From positions 62,001 through 126,000 of the forward strand of contig MBPM02000116.1 in the NCBI GenBank assembly GCA_001695595.3: a stretch of 64,000 nucleotides of DNA. Direction: 5' to 3'. The translations under genes were made by a program, and so were the position numbers. The notes beneath the pieces were generated by a model. It was not told the DNA's origin. It saw only the letters and a program-made list of their open reading frames with translations, and searched no databases. Below, piece by piece: positions 46,897 through 58,416 of the stretch. Numbering within the stretch: position 1 is the first letter of the stretch; each line of letters opens with the position of its first letter. This stretch comes from Plasmopara viticola. Its lineage: Eukaryota; Oomycota; Peronosporomycetes; Peronosporales; Peronosporaceae.

Positions 46897-47190
46897 CTAT
46901 CCTCTCGTCGTTTGCAACTTGTTAAATTCGATTCGCAGCGAGGCGAGAGAAACTTTTCTTGTGACCACGTTTACATTTGTTGAAAAAAGTACTGGCCAGT
47001 ACACGAGAGGTATCACTGCCTGTACCAGCATTATAAGCTCTGCGGGCTCAACCGCTAGCCTAGACGCTTTTGCTACTTGTGTCTCGGTGTAGGAATGACA
47101 TATCAATGCTTCTTGTTTCAGCCCAAAATCGGATAAATATGATATTGATGTTCCCGAGCCAATAGGAGCCTCCATACGCGATGATTTCAT
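46897..47190 (-). CDS. Hypothetical small protein, 97 aa (uncertain)
   Basis: ATG at 47190 on the minus strand opens 97 codons of good composition, with a hydrophobic segment around residues 51-70 (AELIMLVQAVIPLVYWPVLF). No signal peptide and no recognised motif. It may be a small gene, a terminal exon, or a remnant; a competing 71-codon plus-strand frame overlaps it. Confidence 0.3.
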   Translation of the reverse strand: MKSSRMEAPIGSGTSISYLSDFGLKQEALICHSYTETQVAKASRLAVEPAELIMLVQAVIPLVYWPVLFSTNVNVVTRKVSLASLRIEFNKLQTTRG

Positions 47191-47870
47191 TTATGGTGAA
47201 ATAGTCTCAGAATGGAACCATCATTTTGATTAAATCGTCTGTGACCACCAAAAGGAATTTTTACTAAAGATTAAATTAAGAGTTTAGGGGTGCTCCAATT
47301 GTACCTTCTTCGAGCAAAAGAGACACTGACGAACATCTGTTTGTGCATACAGTACGAGCGAGTTCTGTCCTTCGGATCAGATTCCTCATACCGCGTAAGG
47401 CAACCAGATGAGATAGGGATGCTTGAACAGGACATTTGCGAGCATTCTTCTTACTAATACCGTCCTAAACTGCATCTCCAGCTGCGAAATATTGCTACTT
47501 CGCTTACTGTATATAAATTAAGCGTAAACGTGCACACTACGTGGCTCGCATCAATTTTATCAGTGCGCAATAATCTTTTTTACATCTGTGATTCCTAATA
47601 GAATTGCTTTATCAGCCATCACAGTACTGTTTTGCAGGTAATTTTGTATACAATTTATTATGTTGCCACACCTAATTACTATTCTAATTAAGTTTATTTA
47701 GTGTGCCAGAATTTACTCTCGATTGTGTCACCTGAGAATGGAATTTATCTGGATCGAAAACCTGACTCTTTGAACAAAGCCAATACATAATGGGACCAAT
47801 AAAAGACGTGCATCGGCGAATCATTTCTAATTCTTTCGCTTCATCGCAGGAGCCATCCAGTTAAGCAATA

Positions 47871-48236
47871 ATGCGTCTTCTTCTACTTGTAATTACTGTA
47901 ACGCTGGTTGCTGCCGATAACGCGCCCACGAGCTCAATTGGCAATAGCAACCACGGAACTTTGAGGCGAGCTCTGACCTCTGGCCTCACCATTCAATCGG
48001 TGGAGGCACCCACTGTGAAGATTGCTAACGAAGAACAACGCCAGATCAGCTCAGATTCAACACGCCGCAGTAGACGACTTCCGGGCACGGAACCTGATCA
48101 CGCTTACCACCCACCCAATGTCGTTCACGAAATTCATTATGAGCCTCACGGGCTCGGCCACCATCTAGTTGCAACTTTTCTTGCAGCAGTCATTTTTGGT
48201 TCGGTTTTCATAGGCCTAAACAAACTCTTCAATTGA
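47871..48236 (+). CDS. Small secreted protein, RXLR-like with C-terminal membrane helix, 121 aa
   Basis: ATG 47871. Residues 1-15 are a compact signal peptide (MRLLLLVITVTLVAA, cleavage after Ala15). GTLRRAL at 29-35 lies exactly where RALR sits in the 22191-22604 protein but is scrambled. EEQR at 54-57 resembles dEER. SRRLP at 67-71 is shared with that protein at a near-identical position, and both then have YHP. A hydrophobic helix spans 98-115, followed by NKLFN. The 121-aa length and helix position equal those of the 31424-31789 protein. An initiator-like motif lies some 50 bp upstream. It is intronless and isolated in repeat-rich DNA. I read it as a membrane-anchored, degenerate RXLR-type effector candidate. 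Confidence 0.78.
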   Translation: MRLLLLVITVTLVAADNAPTSSIGNSNHGTLRRALTSGLTIQSVEAPTVKIANEEQRQISSDSTRRSRRLPGTEPDHAYHPPNVVHEIHYEPHGLGHHLVATFLAAVIFGSVFIGLNKLFN

Positions 48237-48312
48237 GGTCATCCCTAATAAAGATATGAGTAATAAAGTTCGCTGATATAACCATATAACTTTTGGTGTC
48301 AAAGCAAATTGC

Positions 48313-48588
48313 TCACATTCGGATAACGGCTTGCAAAGAGAAGGCGTACAGGAGGATTAACGCTCTTCCGGTGAGCGACTGACCACAATCTTCGGTCTTA
48401 AAAGTATACTTCTGTACATAGGGCTCAATCTTTCCTTGTGTCCACCACACCATTTTCACTAGACGATCGTAAAAGCGTGAAACTCGTAGACATATTCGAC
48501 ACAGAGTAAATACTATCGCGCGATCATCGTCTTTAATGTCAAATGCTATGCTAGTAGTGCTCGCTGTTTCAAGAAAAATCTTTGCCAT
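48313..48588 (-). CDS. Hypothetical protein or gene fragment, 91 aa (uncertain)
   Basis: ATG at 48588 opens a 91-codon frame with reasonable codon use (IAFDIKDDDRAIVFTLCRIC; VWWTQGKIEPYVQKYTFKTE). No recognised domain. It lies between an effector-like gene and a cluster of captured or broken gene pieces, so it may be another fragment rather than a working gene. Confidence 0.35.
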   Translation of the reverse strand: MAKIFLETASTTSIAFDIKDDDRAIVFTLCRICLRVSRFYDRLVKMVWWTQGKIEPYVQKYTFKTEDCGQSLTGRALILLYAFSLQAVIRM

Positions 48589-48986
48589 GAGCTGGATTCA
48601 TTTGCAGCGACGGGAAAGATGGAAGCTACAACAAACAATCTATCTACTGACGATATGGTGCGTCTACTAGTTACTGATGCTTAAGCTTGATAATGATTTG
48701 GCTATCGTGCGATTATACAAGTTCCTCCGCATGAGACGACATCGAAGCCTTCAAAGACTGCATTGCATAAGTTTGCGCAGTAAAAAAAAAGCGTGTAACA
48801 GCTGTTAATCTCAGCAACACAGCAACGTCGGGCTTCTTTTCACGGGAAAATGCAAAGTTTTGGCGCAACAAAAGCCACAAGCTTTGCCGGGATCATTAAA
48901 AAAAGCAAATTTGGGCCAATTACCGCCAGTGCATGCAACGCCCTCACCGGCCCTGGGGCATATCGCGTCAGGTCTGTCCTCACGCA

Positions 48987-49315
48987 ATGCATCGGAAAAT
49001 ACGCTACATGCAATTTGAGCATTTATTGGCAAAGGGAGTTATTAGTTTAGATCAGCTTCGTAAACCTAGCTGGGGTGGTATTCCTAACAAATATCGACCA
49101 GTCTGGCGGCTGCTATTGGTATGTGGGTTACTTGCTGAAAAAGGAGTACACTTTTCGCGATTAACTGATCTAAGTATGTTTTTTTTGCGGTGTAGAGATA
49201 TATACCGTCAAAAAAGGATCGGCAGGAGGCTACGTTGTAGCGAAAGCGTCAAGAGTACGTAGAACTACTTCAACGATTATATTACATTGAACATTCGCAA
49301 TGCAAAAATCTTGCA
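48987..49315 (+). pseudogene. TBC1D22-like Rab-GAP fragment, broken
   Basis: Exon 48987-49118 encodes LLAKGVISLDQLRKPSWGGI then PNKYRPVWRLLL, the start of a TBC domain (L--LSW-GIP---RP--W-LL). A GTATGT...TAG intron of 77 nt (49119-49195) joins in frame to RYIPSKKDRQEATL, then TAG at 49238-49240 where relatives have Gln, then RKRQEYVELLQRLYYIEH. This order (W-LL-GY-P----R--TL-RK--EY---I--YY) is that of TBC1D22. One residue is missing in 'RP-W'. The catalytic Arg and Gln fingers lie further on and are absent. The kept intron shows a DNA-level copy, not a retrocopy. Confidence 0.75.
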
Positions 49316-49345
49316 AATTTGCACAATGAAAGCTGAAAACCCCCA

Positions 49346-49870
49346 GGTGATACCGAACGCGGTAAGTTGACTCAAATCCCGCACGTTTTACTTGATGACG
49401 CGTTGGCACGAGAGCTTGGGGAGAAGACGAGGAGCAGCGCTGATTCGCTTGCAGAACAGGTTGCATGTGAAGGCACTGGACAGGACTCAAAAGAAGTGGG
49501 TCATGCTATTCGATTTAACTCTTTTTTTGTTACAAAGCGATTCAAGCTAGTTTTTTGTACCACGGGAACGCTGCTCAAGTGGCTCCACAATGACCTAATC
49601 GCCCGACGGTTTTTTGTATTTTTCTCGATGTAGTGCACAAGCGAGATCAATTAACAAATTTTCCACTCAATTTGATGTATACGTTAAATCTTTTGCAAAG
49701 ACCGAATCTAAAGGTGGTTCTTATGAGTGCAACAATTCAGGTGGAAAAGGCTTACCAGCACTTTCAGCCAGTTTCTCCAGCGCCAGTACTACAGATGGTG
49801 GGTGGCTCTAACTTTCCTGTCGTGGTGCTATTTCATGAGGGTGTACTCGTGTTGCTTGATAGCGATAGAA
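49346..49870 (+). pseudogene. DEAH-box RNA helicase fragment, broken
   Basis: Starts with motif I, here GDTERGKLTQIP against the usual GETGSGKTTQIP. Then come LLDDALARELGEKTR, a gap where motif Ia (QPRR) should be, DSLAEQVACEG, and GHAIRFNSFFVTKRFKLVFC then TTGTLLKWL. After a frame change near 49620, motif II reads DVVH (usual DE-V/A-H), followed by KRDQLTNFPLNLM and motif III in PNLKVVLMSATIQVEK. The fit is to the DHX36/DHX57 type of helicase. Loss of motif Ia, altered motifs I and II, and the frame change make it dead. It starts within about 30 bp of the end of the TBC1D22-like piece. Confidence 0.78.
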
Positions 49871-50639
49871 CCACTATGTTTCCTTTCGTGAACGAGTCAC
49901 GCAGTGGATGTATGGAAAGTGAAACTTGTGGTCAATCGTTGAATGCAAACTTCCGAAAGTTATACCTTTAATATTATTTGTGTGGTGGATCAACGTTTGC
50001 CGATGAAGAGGCATTTGGTATGAACGTAACGACCTGCTTCGGAGAAGGTACAATAAATGATGACGCATTACCAGCTCCAGAACAAAAAAATAATATTGTC
50101 TGTAGCTGCTATGGGTGATACGCCGCATCGAGTGTTATAAATGACGACGTCAAAAAGACACTATTGTCTTCGTAAATAGAGCAGCAAGATGCATTATGGC
50201 AGAATCAAGCCGTAGATTATGATCATTTGCTACAGCTGCTTTTCTATATAAATTAAAAGTTCCCACTAGATGGAGATGGAATTGGAGTAATTTTCAAATT
50301 TCTACCGGGGTGAAAAGATATTGTCTTCATATTAAACTGAGTACATGGAGACGAAGTAGAGTGTCCTCAATTATCGACAGTATTTGCGGTTGATCTCTGC
50401 ATTGGCTGTACGAGCCGCTTCGGCATTATTGTTGAAATCAACAGGTTCAATGCACCGTTTTCTGTTGTGTCCCGTCATTTTCTGCATCGACTTTGTGGTC
50501 GAAGGGACGCCTTACCACCCTAAACTTCGATAAATTGCGCTGAGTTGATCTTAAGAGAAGTCCACGGCCTCGTACGATTGTGGGCTTAAAAACGTTTCCA
50601 CATCACCTTTTTGTGATATATGGATCCCTCGTCATATTG

Positions 50640-52239
50640 TTCGCGTATCCGTTCTAGAGTTTTGTGGATCGATAGTGGTGGCGATAGGACGGCTCTCGTC
50701 TTCCAAAAAGGTTAATTGAGCCACCATTGCGAAACGAAATTGTCGCGGGTGAGGCCTCTTACTGGTGTTGCGGGTACTCTTGATTTCAATTCGGGCCTGC
50801 ATGGATGACCAAAGTTTGAGCCAAACATGCCTCGGCCGTCGTCCTTTTGCTCTGTATTGACTGAAGGCTGATTTCAGCGCTGCCACCGACTTGGCCAAAC
50901 TGCATATCGACGATTGCGCGCTTTCGAGCGGATTGCAGTCGGATGGCAGCAAGTTGGCCATCGCAAGCCAGCGGGCAAGCTGCATCTACAGTCAACAAAT
51001 CACACGTTGATACTGAAGCCCACTTCTTCAACGCAGAATGTGCGCTCTCCACTCGCGAAGTTGTTGTATGGCCAAAATGGAATTTGCCGCGCAAAAACGC
51101 AGAGACAAATTTCTCCTTGTACGCAAGCCAGGTCTCGTCAAGGGTAGTTATCACTTGACGCGGAAAGGCCTCTCCCGTTCCGGCAAGCCGACGCTGGTAA
51201 GTGTCAGCCGTTGAAGATACCACTAACGCATTCCATTGGCTTGTGAGCCCCTGGAATGCCTTTATATTACCCACAGGAAATTTATCTTAAAGAGCATTTA
51301 TAAGAGCCAATTTTCTGTCGGCTACAAAAGTCAATGGAGACACCAAAAAATCCACGAATGCCTGCTTCAAATAGCGTGTTTGCCCAAAGGTAGTCCTCGG
51401 CTCTTTCTCCAACAATGGTATGTAATAGAATGTGAAAGTTTGGTTTGTCGAGCTGACCCTCACCACATGCAAAAGAGGAAGTCCGAAACGGTTTGCTTTG
51501 TAAGTGGAGCCCAACAGCCAGACTTTTCTAAATTTGCAGCCTATTTCTTTCGCTGGTCGAGAAACGATAAACAGATGCGTAAGTCGCCGTTCGGCGTCAA
51601 ATTGCGTATAGTATGGTGTACAAAGTCTTGCTTAATCAAGACCATCAATAAGTGCAGCAAGCGGTGTTCTAACACGTAACAAATGCCTACGTTCCGCGTC
51701 GCGAATGTTGTATACATCCCGAGGTGGTATCGTGACGTTGCTTTCGCGCATTAGCGCGACATTACGTATAGGATCCAGACCCGGCCGACAACAGTTTTTA
51801 CTCATATGCCTGTATTAAAGACTTGTTGCCGCTCAACGAGATTAAGGGCCCGACCTTGCGGATGCACGGCAGCATCCACGAAAGACTAATGATTACGCTT
51901 AAGTTGGTTGGCCCCAACAACCTAGTAAACTAAATCTTCTTGCCCAACAACCTAGTAAACTAAATCTTCTTGTCCTCGCATTTCGCGAATTATCATAATA
52001 GACTGACAGCCTATCCCGCGCCTTCCACGAATCCGTTTACGCTGATGCTGCGGGTTGGAAGCTGGAATCTCCGCACACAAGCATTAAGGACATATGGCTT
52101 TGATTTCACCGTCTGACCGGTGTCCAACTCTTTTTTTTGCACGTAAATGTGAGCCCTTATTCTGCGATTGAAAGGTTACTGCCAAGCGAGCCTCTTCCAA
52201 CGACGCGTAAGTAGTATCAACGACGGGACGTTGACTCAT
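50640..52239 (-). pseudogene. Mutator-like (MULE) transposase remnant
   Basis: The probable start is ATG 52239 (MSQRPVVDTTYASLEEARLA, a FAR1-like N-terminal segment). After a stretch with stops, 51514-51287 reads GSTYKANRFGLPLLHVVRVS and FVDFLVSPLTFVADRKLALI, the DDE core; the first catalytic Asp of 'D-TYKTN' is Gly here, while the Asp of 'DRE/K' remains. 51274-50786 continues with GHTTTSRVESAHSALKKW and STCDLLTV, the conserved C-terminal part. Stops, a 30-bp duplication (51913-51972) and frame changes break it. I could not find terminal inverted repeats or a target duplication by eye. Confidence 0.8.
51913..51972 (+). repeat. Perfect tandem duplication of 30 bp
   Basis: CCCAACAACCTAGTAAACTA plus ten bases occurs twice head to tail, inside the MULE remnant. 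Perfect identity suggests a recent replication slip. Confidence 0.95.
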
Positions 52240-55200
52240 AGTTAAAGGGATGGAAGAAAATAATAAAGTGAAAGTAGGCAACGTCTTTTCGCATTGCGAT
52301 CCTACAGATAAATCAACTCAATGGTGTTTGATCCAGCCAATCAGAGATCATTAGCATTGCTGTATTAAGACGCGAGGGGGGGGGTAGCTAACGAAAAGGA
52401 GGGGGGGCTGATTAGCGACTCCCATATTGTTATGTGTTTGCAAACCTTCCTCGTATTCCAAATCAGCGATTTTTCTTCGTCATGGATCAAATCAAAATAA
52501 AATACCTTACTATGCATAATGAGTATAAGTACCAGTGAGGCGCCAATTGATTATTCAGCGCTTTAACATTAAGGCTGCTTTATGTAATAACCCTTTGGTG
52601 AAGCGTTCATCAACAGCCAGCAAACGACTTAATGGATGAGATGTAATATCGGCGAACGTGATCTAAAGCCTATTATTTATTACGGGAAGTCAAGCTTTTG
52701 TGGTAAACGCTGGCTTCAATTAATTTTGAGCCTTAAAAAGTGCAGGACAAGCACCCTAGGGTGCATATAACCGTTTGCATACTAATATAACTTTAAAGTT
52801 TTTGCCTCAATGGCAGAGGCAAATTACTCTGACGCGAAGGATACTGAACATGTGCTAATGACAAGTTATGATGAAAGCAAAAATCCAACATTGTACTGAA
52901 GAAATTAGCCGAAATTTTTTAAATGTATTGCACATGTCGATCCCCTAGAGACCAAAGATAGAGAGCGGTCGTTCAGCAGAAATCCCCACAATGTTCTGTA
53001 CACCCTATTTATGGAAAGTGCTGTGGAATTTCGTCACAGCTGGTAGCACTTTGTAGCCAACCTTGCGTTAACTGTCCTCCCTGCATCTATCGGACGCATA
53101 GCTCGCAAATTCAAAAGCACAATGGCGGCTGCACATGACGCCCTTCTTTTTTAGTGAAGGTAGAGCTCGCGACGGCGCTTGAACTCTGCAAGCAAAGTTT
53201 ATAGCATAAGGGGAAGCTACCACAGGCGACGCTCGCGCTTTCTTATCAGGAAGCCCGCTCTAAAATTAGCCTTTGAAGTCTACTTATCAAAAACTTTCTA
53301 CATTAAACTCCAACCAAGAAACAATTAAGAGCAACTTTACGCCTGGTGAGCTTTATATTTTTCCAACGCTTACGTATTCTTGTCTGCGAGCGAGACAAGT
53401 GCCAACTTAATAGCTATGTCATATGTTCATAAAGCTGACGGCCTCAACTACTGGGGCGCCACTCTTAAACAAGGCACGCTGACCGTGCTCACGGACGGCC
53501 TAACAGCAGACTCACCTCGCTCTCTCTTCCATACAGTGGCCGCAACGAATAGAGAGGCTGTTTTATTTGCTCCCAAGAGAAGCACAACCACAGATAACTT
53601 TCTGTCGCTCTTTTGAATTGCCATGATTAGCAGCTTACGAATTTGCGAAACCCCAGAACGGTGTGAACATGAGCTTGCTGAATCAAAAACAGGTATGGCA
53701 TATAAAATGTCGCAACTTTCGTCGCTTTGGCTGCAACAAGTAAGGGCACATATTTCGTGTGTTTCTTAAACGGGACCGACAAAGTTTGTCTTCGCGTAGC
53801 CCACGATCTCCGAAGAGTTGCTGATAAACGCCGCAGCTATAGTGCTAAGGAAACGTTGGGTATCAGGGCCCTACTGGATAGGAAAAAAATCTTCACCAGT
53901 TAAAACACACCATGACAGCTTGGCCCCTGGGAGCTTGACAGCTCTCGTACAGTAGTGGACTTCTGGGAGTACACGTACGTATACGAAAGTACAAAGACCC
54001 AATTTCAGCTTTAAAAGTCTCCTTCGTGTTAAAGAGCTATAAGCGCCGGTAACTGATAGCGTTGCGAAAGAATAGTCCGACCTTTGAGAGAGCAGTTGGA
54101 ATTTGTCAGTTTCGGTTCAATTAAACGTCCGACACCTTCAAAGGAGATTATGGGATCCAAATATGTCCGGGAATATGATGTTTCGCTAGCGTAGACGTGA
54201 CGACGTATTTGTTCTTCATTGATCAAGTTCCGCTGGCAGCATCAGCTACAAAAGATGCTACGATTTGCGCTAAAACGACGCTCAGGTCGGTAAAAAGCGC
54301 TACCACCTGCGGTAAACATATGTTTGCACCGGAAACATAGTATCACCAATAGTGGGCCACTAAATATCATGAGTGGACGACATATATCTTTAACATACAG
54401 TGGCAACACAGGTCCACAGATATTTGACGAATTTACACAAAAAGGAAGAATCTAACCTGAGCATGGATACGATGCAAAATCGATTCCTAAGTGTCACGCT
54501 TGGCTCCATGTTACTTTATCCACAGGGAAGATGGATGGCTCAATCAGTCGTTGTGCCACGGATGGCACTCTAATATTGAACACTACCTGAGATAAGTTTT
54601 ACTAAGTCTCACATACTTCTGAGCAACTATTTCTTTTGGCTGACTCAAATAAGCCGGAAATGCCTTATCCTAGATAGATAAACGATACAAATCGATAATC
54701 TGACTAGAGATCTCGCTTATGCCTGATAGGTAGCGCATACTGCGTTCTGGCTTAAGATTCTAGGATACTTCAGGGACTCGAAAACAATTTGCAAGAATAT
54801 TCTCAGGTATAGTGTCCAAATTTTTCACCAAATTGAGAAATGAAGCACAAAGTAGAGTAGACGTTACTGCAATGAGAATAGACAAACCCGCTTAGCGTCG
54901 CTTGTGAAGCATTCGCGTATACGATTGAGTGCACATTTCTTCGACTTGATATGGACAAATGTGAATGAGTCAATTTGCTCTAACGCAGGCAGCTTTAGAA
55001 GCCGAACAGAGGTGTTTTGCTTATGCCAAAGTTAAGCGCTTAAGTATTTGATAGCGATACCAGTTGCACCGTAAGGAGTGGGATAATGATCTGCTTCATT
55101 ACAAGCACAAGGTTGTTACATGATGCTTCAAACAGCGGTGAGGTGTCCTCAAAATATTGGTGGCACCACATCCACAAGCAAGATGCAAAGTTTGTGAGGA

Positions 55201-58072
55201 TATAAGGCAGAAATTTAGATCCGCGGCTAATACATCAACTCTGTCGAAAGGACTGTTATCACCAGTCGACTGCTGGAAGCTCACAAGCGAGTCGGCTTTG
55301 ACTTTGGATTGCTGGAGGACACTGGCAGCCCGCGCATCGAAATGCTCGTGCTCCCACTTCAGCAGGGCTATTGTAGCTATTACTCAGTGGAAGCGGGAGA
55401 GTATGTCGACATTACTTAACATTGAGAAACTATATCAGTCATTCCCCCTGTGGGGCTAAAGCTATACGACTATTTTTTGGCACAGTATTCTCTACTTGAA
55501 TACAATAATAAGGTACTGCTTTTTTTATCCTTCAGTACTAAGTATTGCCTTCATAATGAAAGTTGACAAGGCGTATGCCAGATGAAGTAACAATATAACC
55601 AATGTGCGTGACTCACAAGAATACCTTTGACAAGGTTCGAGACCATATTTTGAGCCTGGGGCTCGTACACGCTCACCTCCATATGTCACCTTGACTTAAG
55701 TAGTACACTCTCAAGAGTGTATGTCATCACGGCGCTCATGCGAGGGACCCGTAACCTGATTGCGCTCCCCACGTACTCCACACCTGCTCTTTGCAGACCT
55801 TCGATACTGTACAATCTAAAACTTATAGTAATCGCCATGCGGTTCGAAAGGAAGATATGTAGTTACAGCGGAATCGTCGTGCTTAATTTCAGATTTGCGG
55901 GCGAATTATTACTTTATGCCCGACGATTCGACTGCAATCACTCGAAAGGTATCAAGGGTGCTAATAGCATCGAAGCTACGATAACAAGGATTGCCCAGCG
56001 AACGGTATAACTGTGCTCGTTTGGCGGCTCGAAAGAATGAAGAATTGTTGCCATCACTGCAAATTGCTCTTGTATCATAGAGCGTTGAATGCTGACAAAT
56101 TTTGATAGAATCATCGGATTTAAAAGTACAATTAGCTGTTCTATCTCATCTCAATTTAAAGCCACTCGAGCAAAGTTGGCGTGCAATATTAATGACCAGA
56201 TAGCTCGGCTGAAGTTTATGTGTCGAAAGTTAACGGGTTATCGTTCTGTGATCTGTAGTGATCGCCAAGAATTTCAGGATGAGCTCTGCTTAGGGCACCA
56301 ACACATCTTCAAAGTAGGATCTTAAATGTTCGCAAACTTTCTTGACCGACGACTGGCTGTCGCAACTCAGATGCCGGCAGAATCTAGCGCCAACGACCTC
56401 AGCTTTTTTTGCTAATATATGCACTGAAAGTCTCAGCTCTCAGATGTTTCGATGAATATCGAGCCTTAGGAACGTAGTCGTACTACTCCGCAAGCAAGTC
56501 ACTTGCCTCGCACCCCTCGAGACAGAGACAATTCTTGCCCAAAATGTTTAGCTCAGTTGCTGCATTTTTTTGGTTTGATTAATTATGTTGCGCAGGTTGA
56601 CCAACATAGAGTACTGGATGCTTTTCAAACGTTTGATGAAGTTCGCTAAGACTTCTTTGGCTATGAGATCTTACAGTCAGATCAAGCGGAATTTCGGCAT
56701 CTGAAAAAGGCAGAATTTGATACTGCAAATACATTGGACATGTATTTTTAAATGCAGTTGGTATCAGACTCCAACGATGCTTTTAAAGCGGACGACAAGC
56801 CAATAGTTTGAGTCAAGGTCTGAAAGCTCGATTATTTTTTAGGCTTATTCAATTAGTTGTGTAGACTTTAAAGAAGCACAACGGGATGTCTGTTGGACAT
56901 TGTAATCAAAAGAAAAAACTCAACTCGTATGACTTAAATCTAAGGGGAGTGAAACAGAGGGTTGCACAAGTCCAGTATGTGTCAAACTAATTGGATGGTA
57001 CTACGATATTGTGTTGTACAAGTAACATGATGTTTTAAAGCCTAGCAGAATATACTACTTCGTAGTAGCTGACCGACGAGAAGTACATAGTTCGAAGGTA
57101 CATATGAACCTAGTTATTTCACATTTCGAAGCTCAAAAGATCTTAAAATTACAATAATAAACAATTAATAACTCTTGGAGTCACGCAGACAGAGATCTTC
57201 GACTCAGAAAACTACAGTATTGAACGAAGGCCATTGACCCTAATACACGCCACCACTGAGTAGAAAAGCTACTTCGATGGCACCACTGTACCCATCGCTA
57301 AGCCAATAAAAAGTTATCGATATGGACAGTACACCGCTGACTCTTCATAAGTCGCAGAATTAGTGAGGCCTTCAACGTACACTGCACTCCCGACTGCCGG
57401 GGCTCTCCGATAAAATATGGACTACTGAGGGCTTTGCCGTGTTTGCAAGTTGGCAGGATCGCTAACACCCATCAAATACTGTGAGTTTACCTTGGCGGGA
57501 GGTTGGACGGTATGTTGTGTAGCATTGAACATTTCTGATTAGAAAAATAAACACTTCTTACAACATTAGTGTCATGCGTAAGTACGCTAATTTAAATTAA
57601 TTTTAAAGCTTACAATGGCGAGTAGATCGTTGAAAAGCGAATATTTTACCAAGTCAAGATTAGCTCCAGATCGATTTTTCTAGTGAATGTTGTCTGTGCA
57701 AGCTCAGATCACTCCAAACCACCATTGTACGCCTTCCTGCGTACTTAAATAAGAGACGAAGTGCGTCGTATACAGATTCTGTGTGAGCCAAAAAATCATT
57801 TTTTGTGTTTGTCTTTTTATTCAGAAGCATGTACGTGGTGTAAGATGTCTGTTAAAGCGTTAACTGCCCCTACAACGACGGCTTTCTGTGAACTCCATGC
57901 ACGATTTGTCGATTGTTAATAAGTAACTTAAAGCACGGTGCCTGTGTAAATGTTTATGATTTTAATTAGACGTTTTTTTTTAAAGTGTTTATCGTTTGTT
58001 TAAAAACTTTTAGAATTTCAGAGGATGCCATAAATAGCATCCTCCGAATCTCAATAGAAGTAATCTCCACAT
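52240..58072. other. Long non-coding stretch with unassigned remnants
   Basis: About 5.8 kb without a supportable gene. Runs of nine and eight G lie at 52375-52410. A minus-strand piece at about 55410-55099 (ALLKWEHEHFDARAASVLQQ, then DRVDVLAADLNF) has natural composition but an early stop and no known family. The rest is AT-rich with short frames. Confidence 0.4.
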
Positions 58073-58081
58073 TTAACGTTT

Positions 58082-58407
58082 GTATTGTATTGTACTACGT
58101 TATCGCGTTGCCAAGTTATGCACGTGCTAGGCTCTATGGCTAGTCCACGGCATAGAGTGGTGTCCGCATATGTCGGGTCTCGTTCGGCGGGCAGTGCAGC
58201 CAGCCCCGAGGCCGTGAGGGTCTTCCATTATTTTGTGTAGTTCTGACTTGGTAAGAGCCCAGGTGGCGCCCTAGTGCTGGAGACCGTCGCGTCGAGGGTG
58301 AGACTCGTTAGAGACCTGCAGATGCCCGAGAGCACCTGCCCGAAGCGCGCGAGCATTTAGCCCCCGCGCTTGGAAGGAGGGCGTCACCCCAACCTTTTCC
58401 AAAAAAA
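58082..58407 (+). mobile_element. SINE-like retroposon, copy 2, with 9-bp target duplication
   Basis: Aligns with 3160-3477 over its whole length from TACGTTATCGCGTTGCCAAG to CACCCCAACCTTTTCC, with scattered substitutions. Flanked by TTAACGTTT at 58073-58081 and 58408-58416. Ends in seven A, whereas copy 1 ends AGGCT. Different target sites and duplication lengths show two independent insertions of one family. Confidence 0.78.
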
Positions 58408-58416
58408 TTAACGTTT

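Larger units (their letters stand above)
44746..47870. other. Mostly non-coding, with unassigned protein-like pieces
   Basis: A minus-strand frame at 45431-45144 (LTGIYMELGNAHEVLKKRKE) and a second minus-strand reading at about 45780-45560 (PQALVTDLAGYKHDVPFEDL) have natural composition without a family I can name. They may be pieces of one captured or decayed gene. TCATTTCTAATTCTTTCG at 47821-47838 resembles the oomycete initiator of the next gene. Confidence 0.4.
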
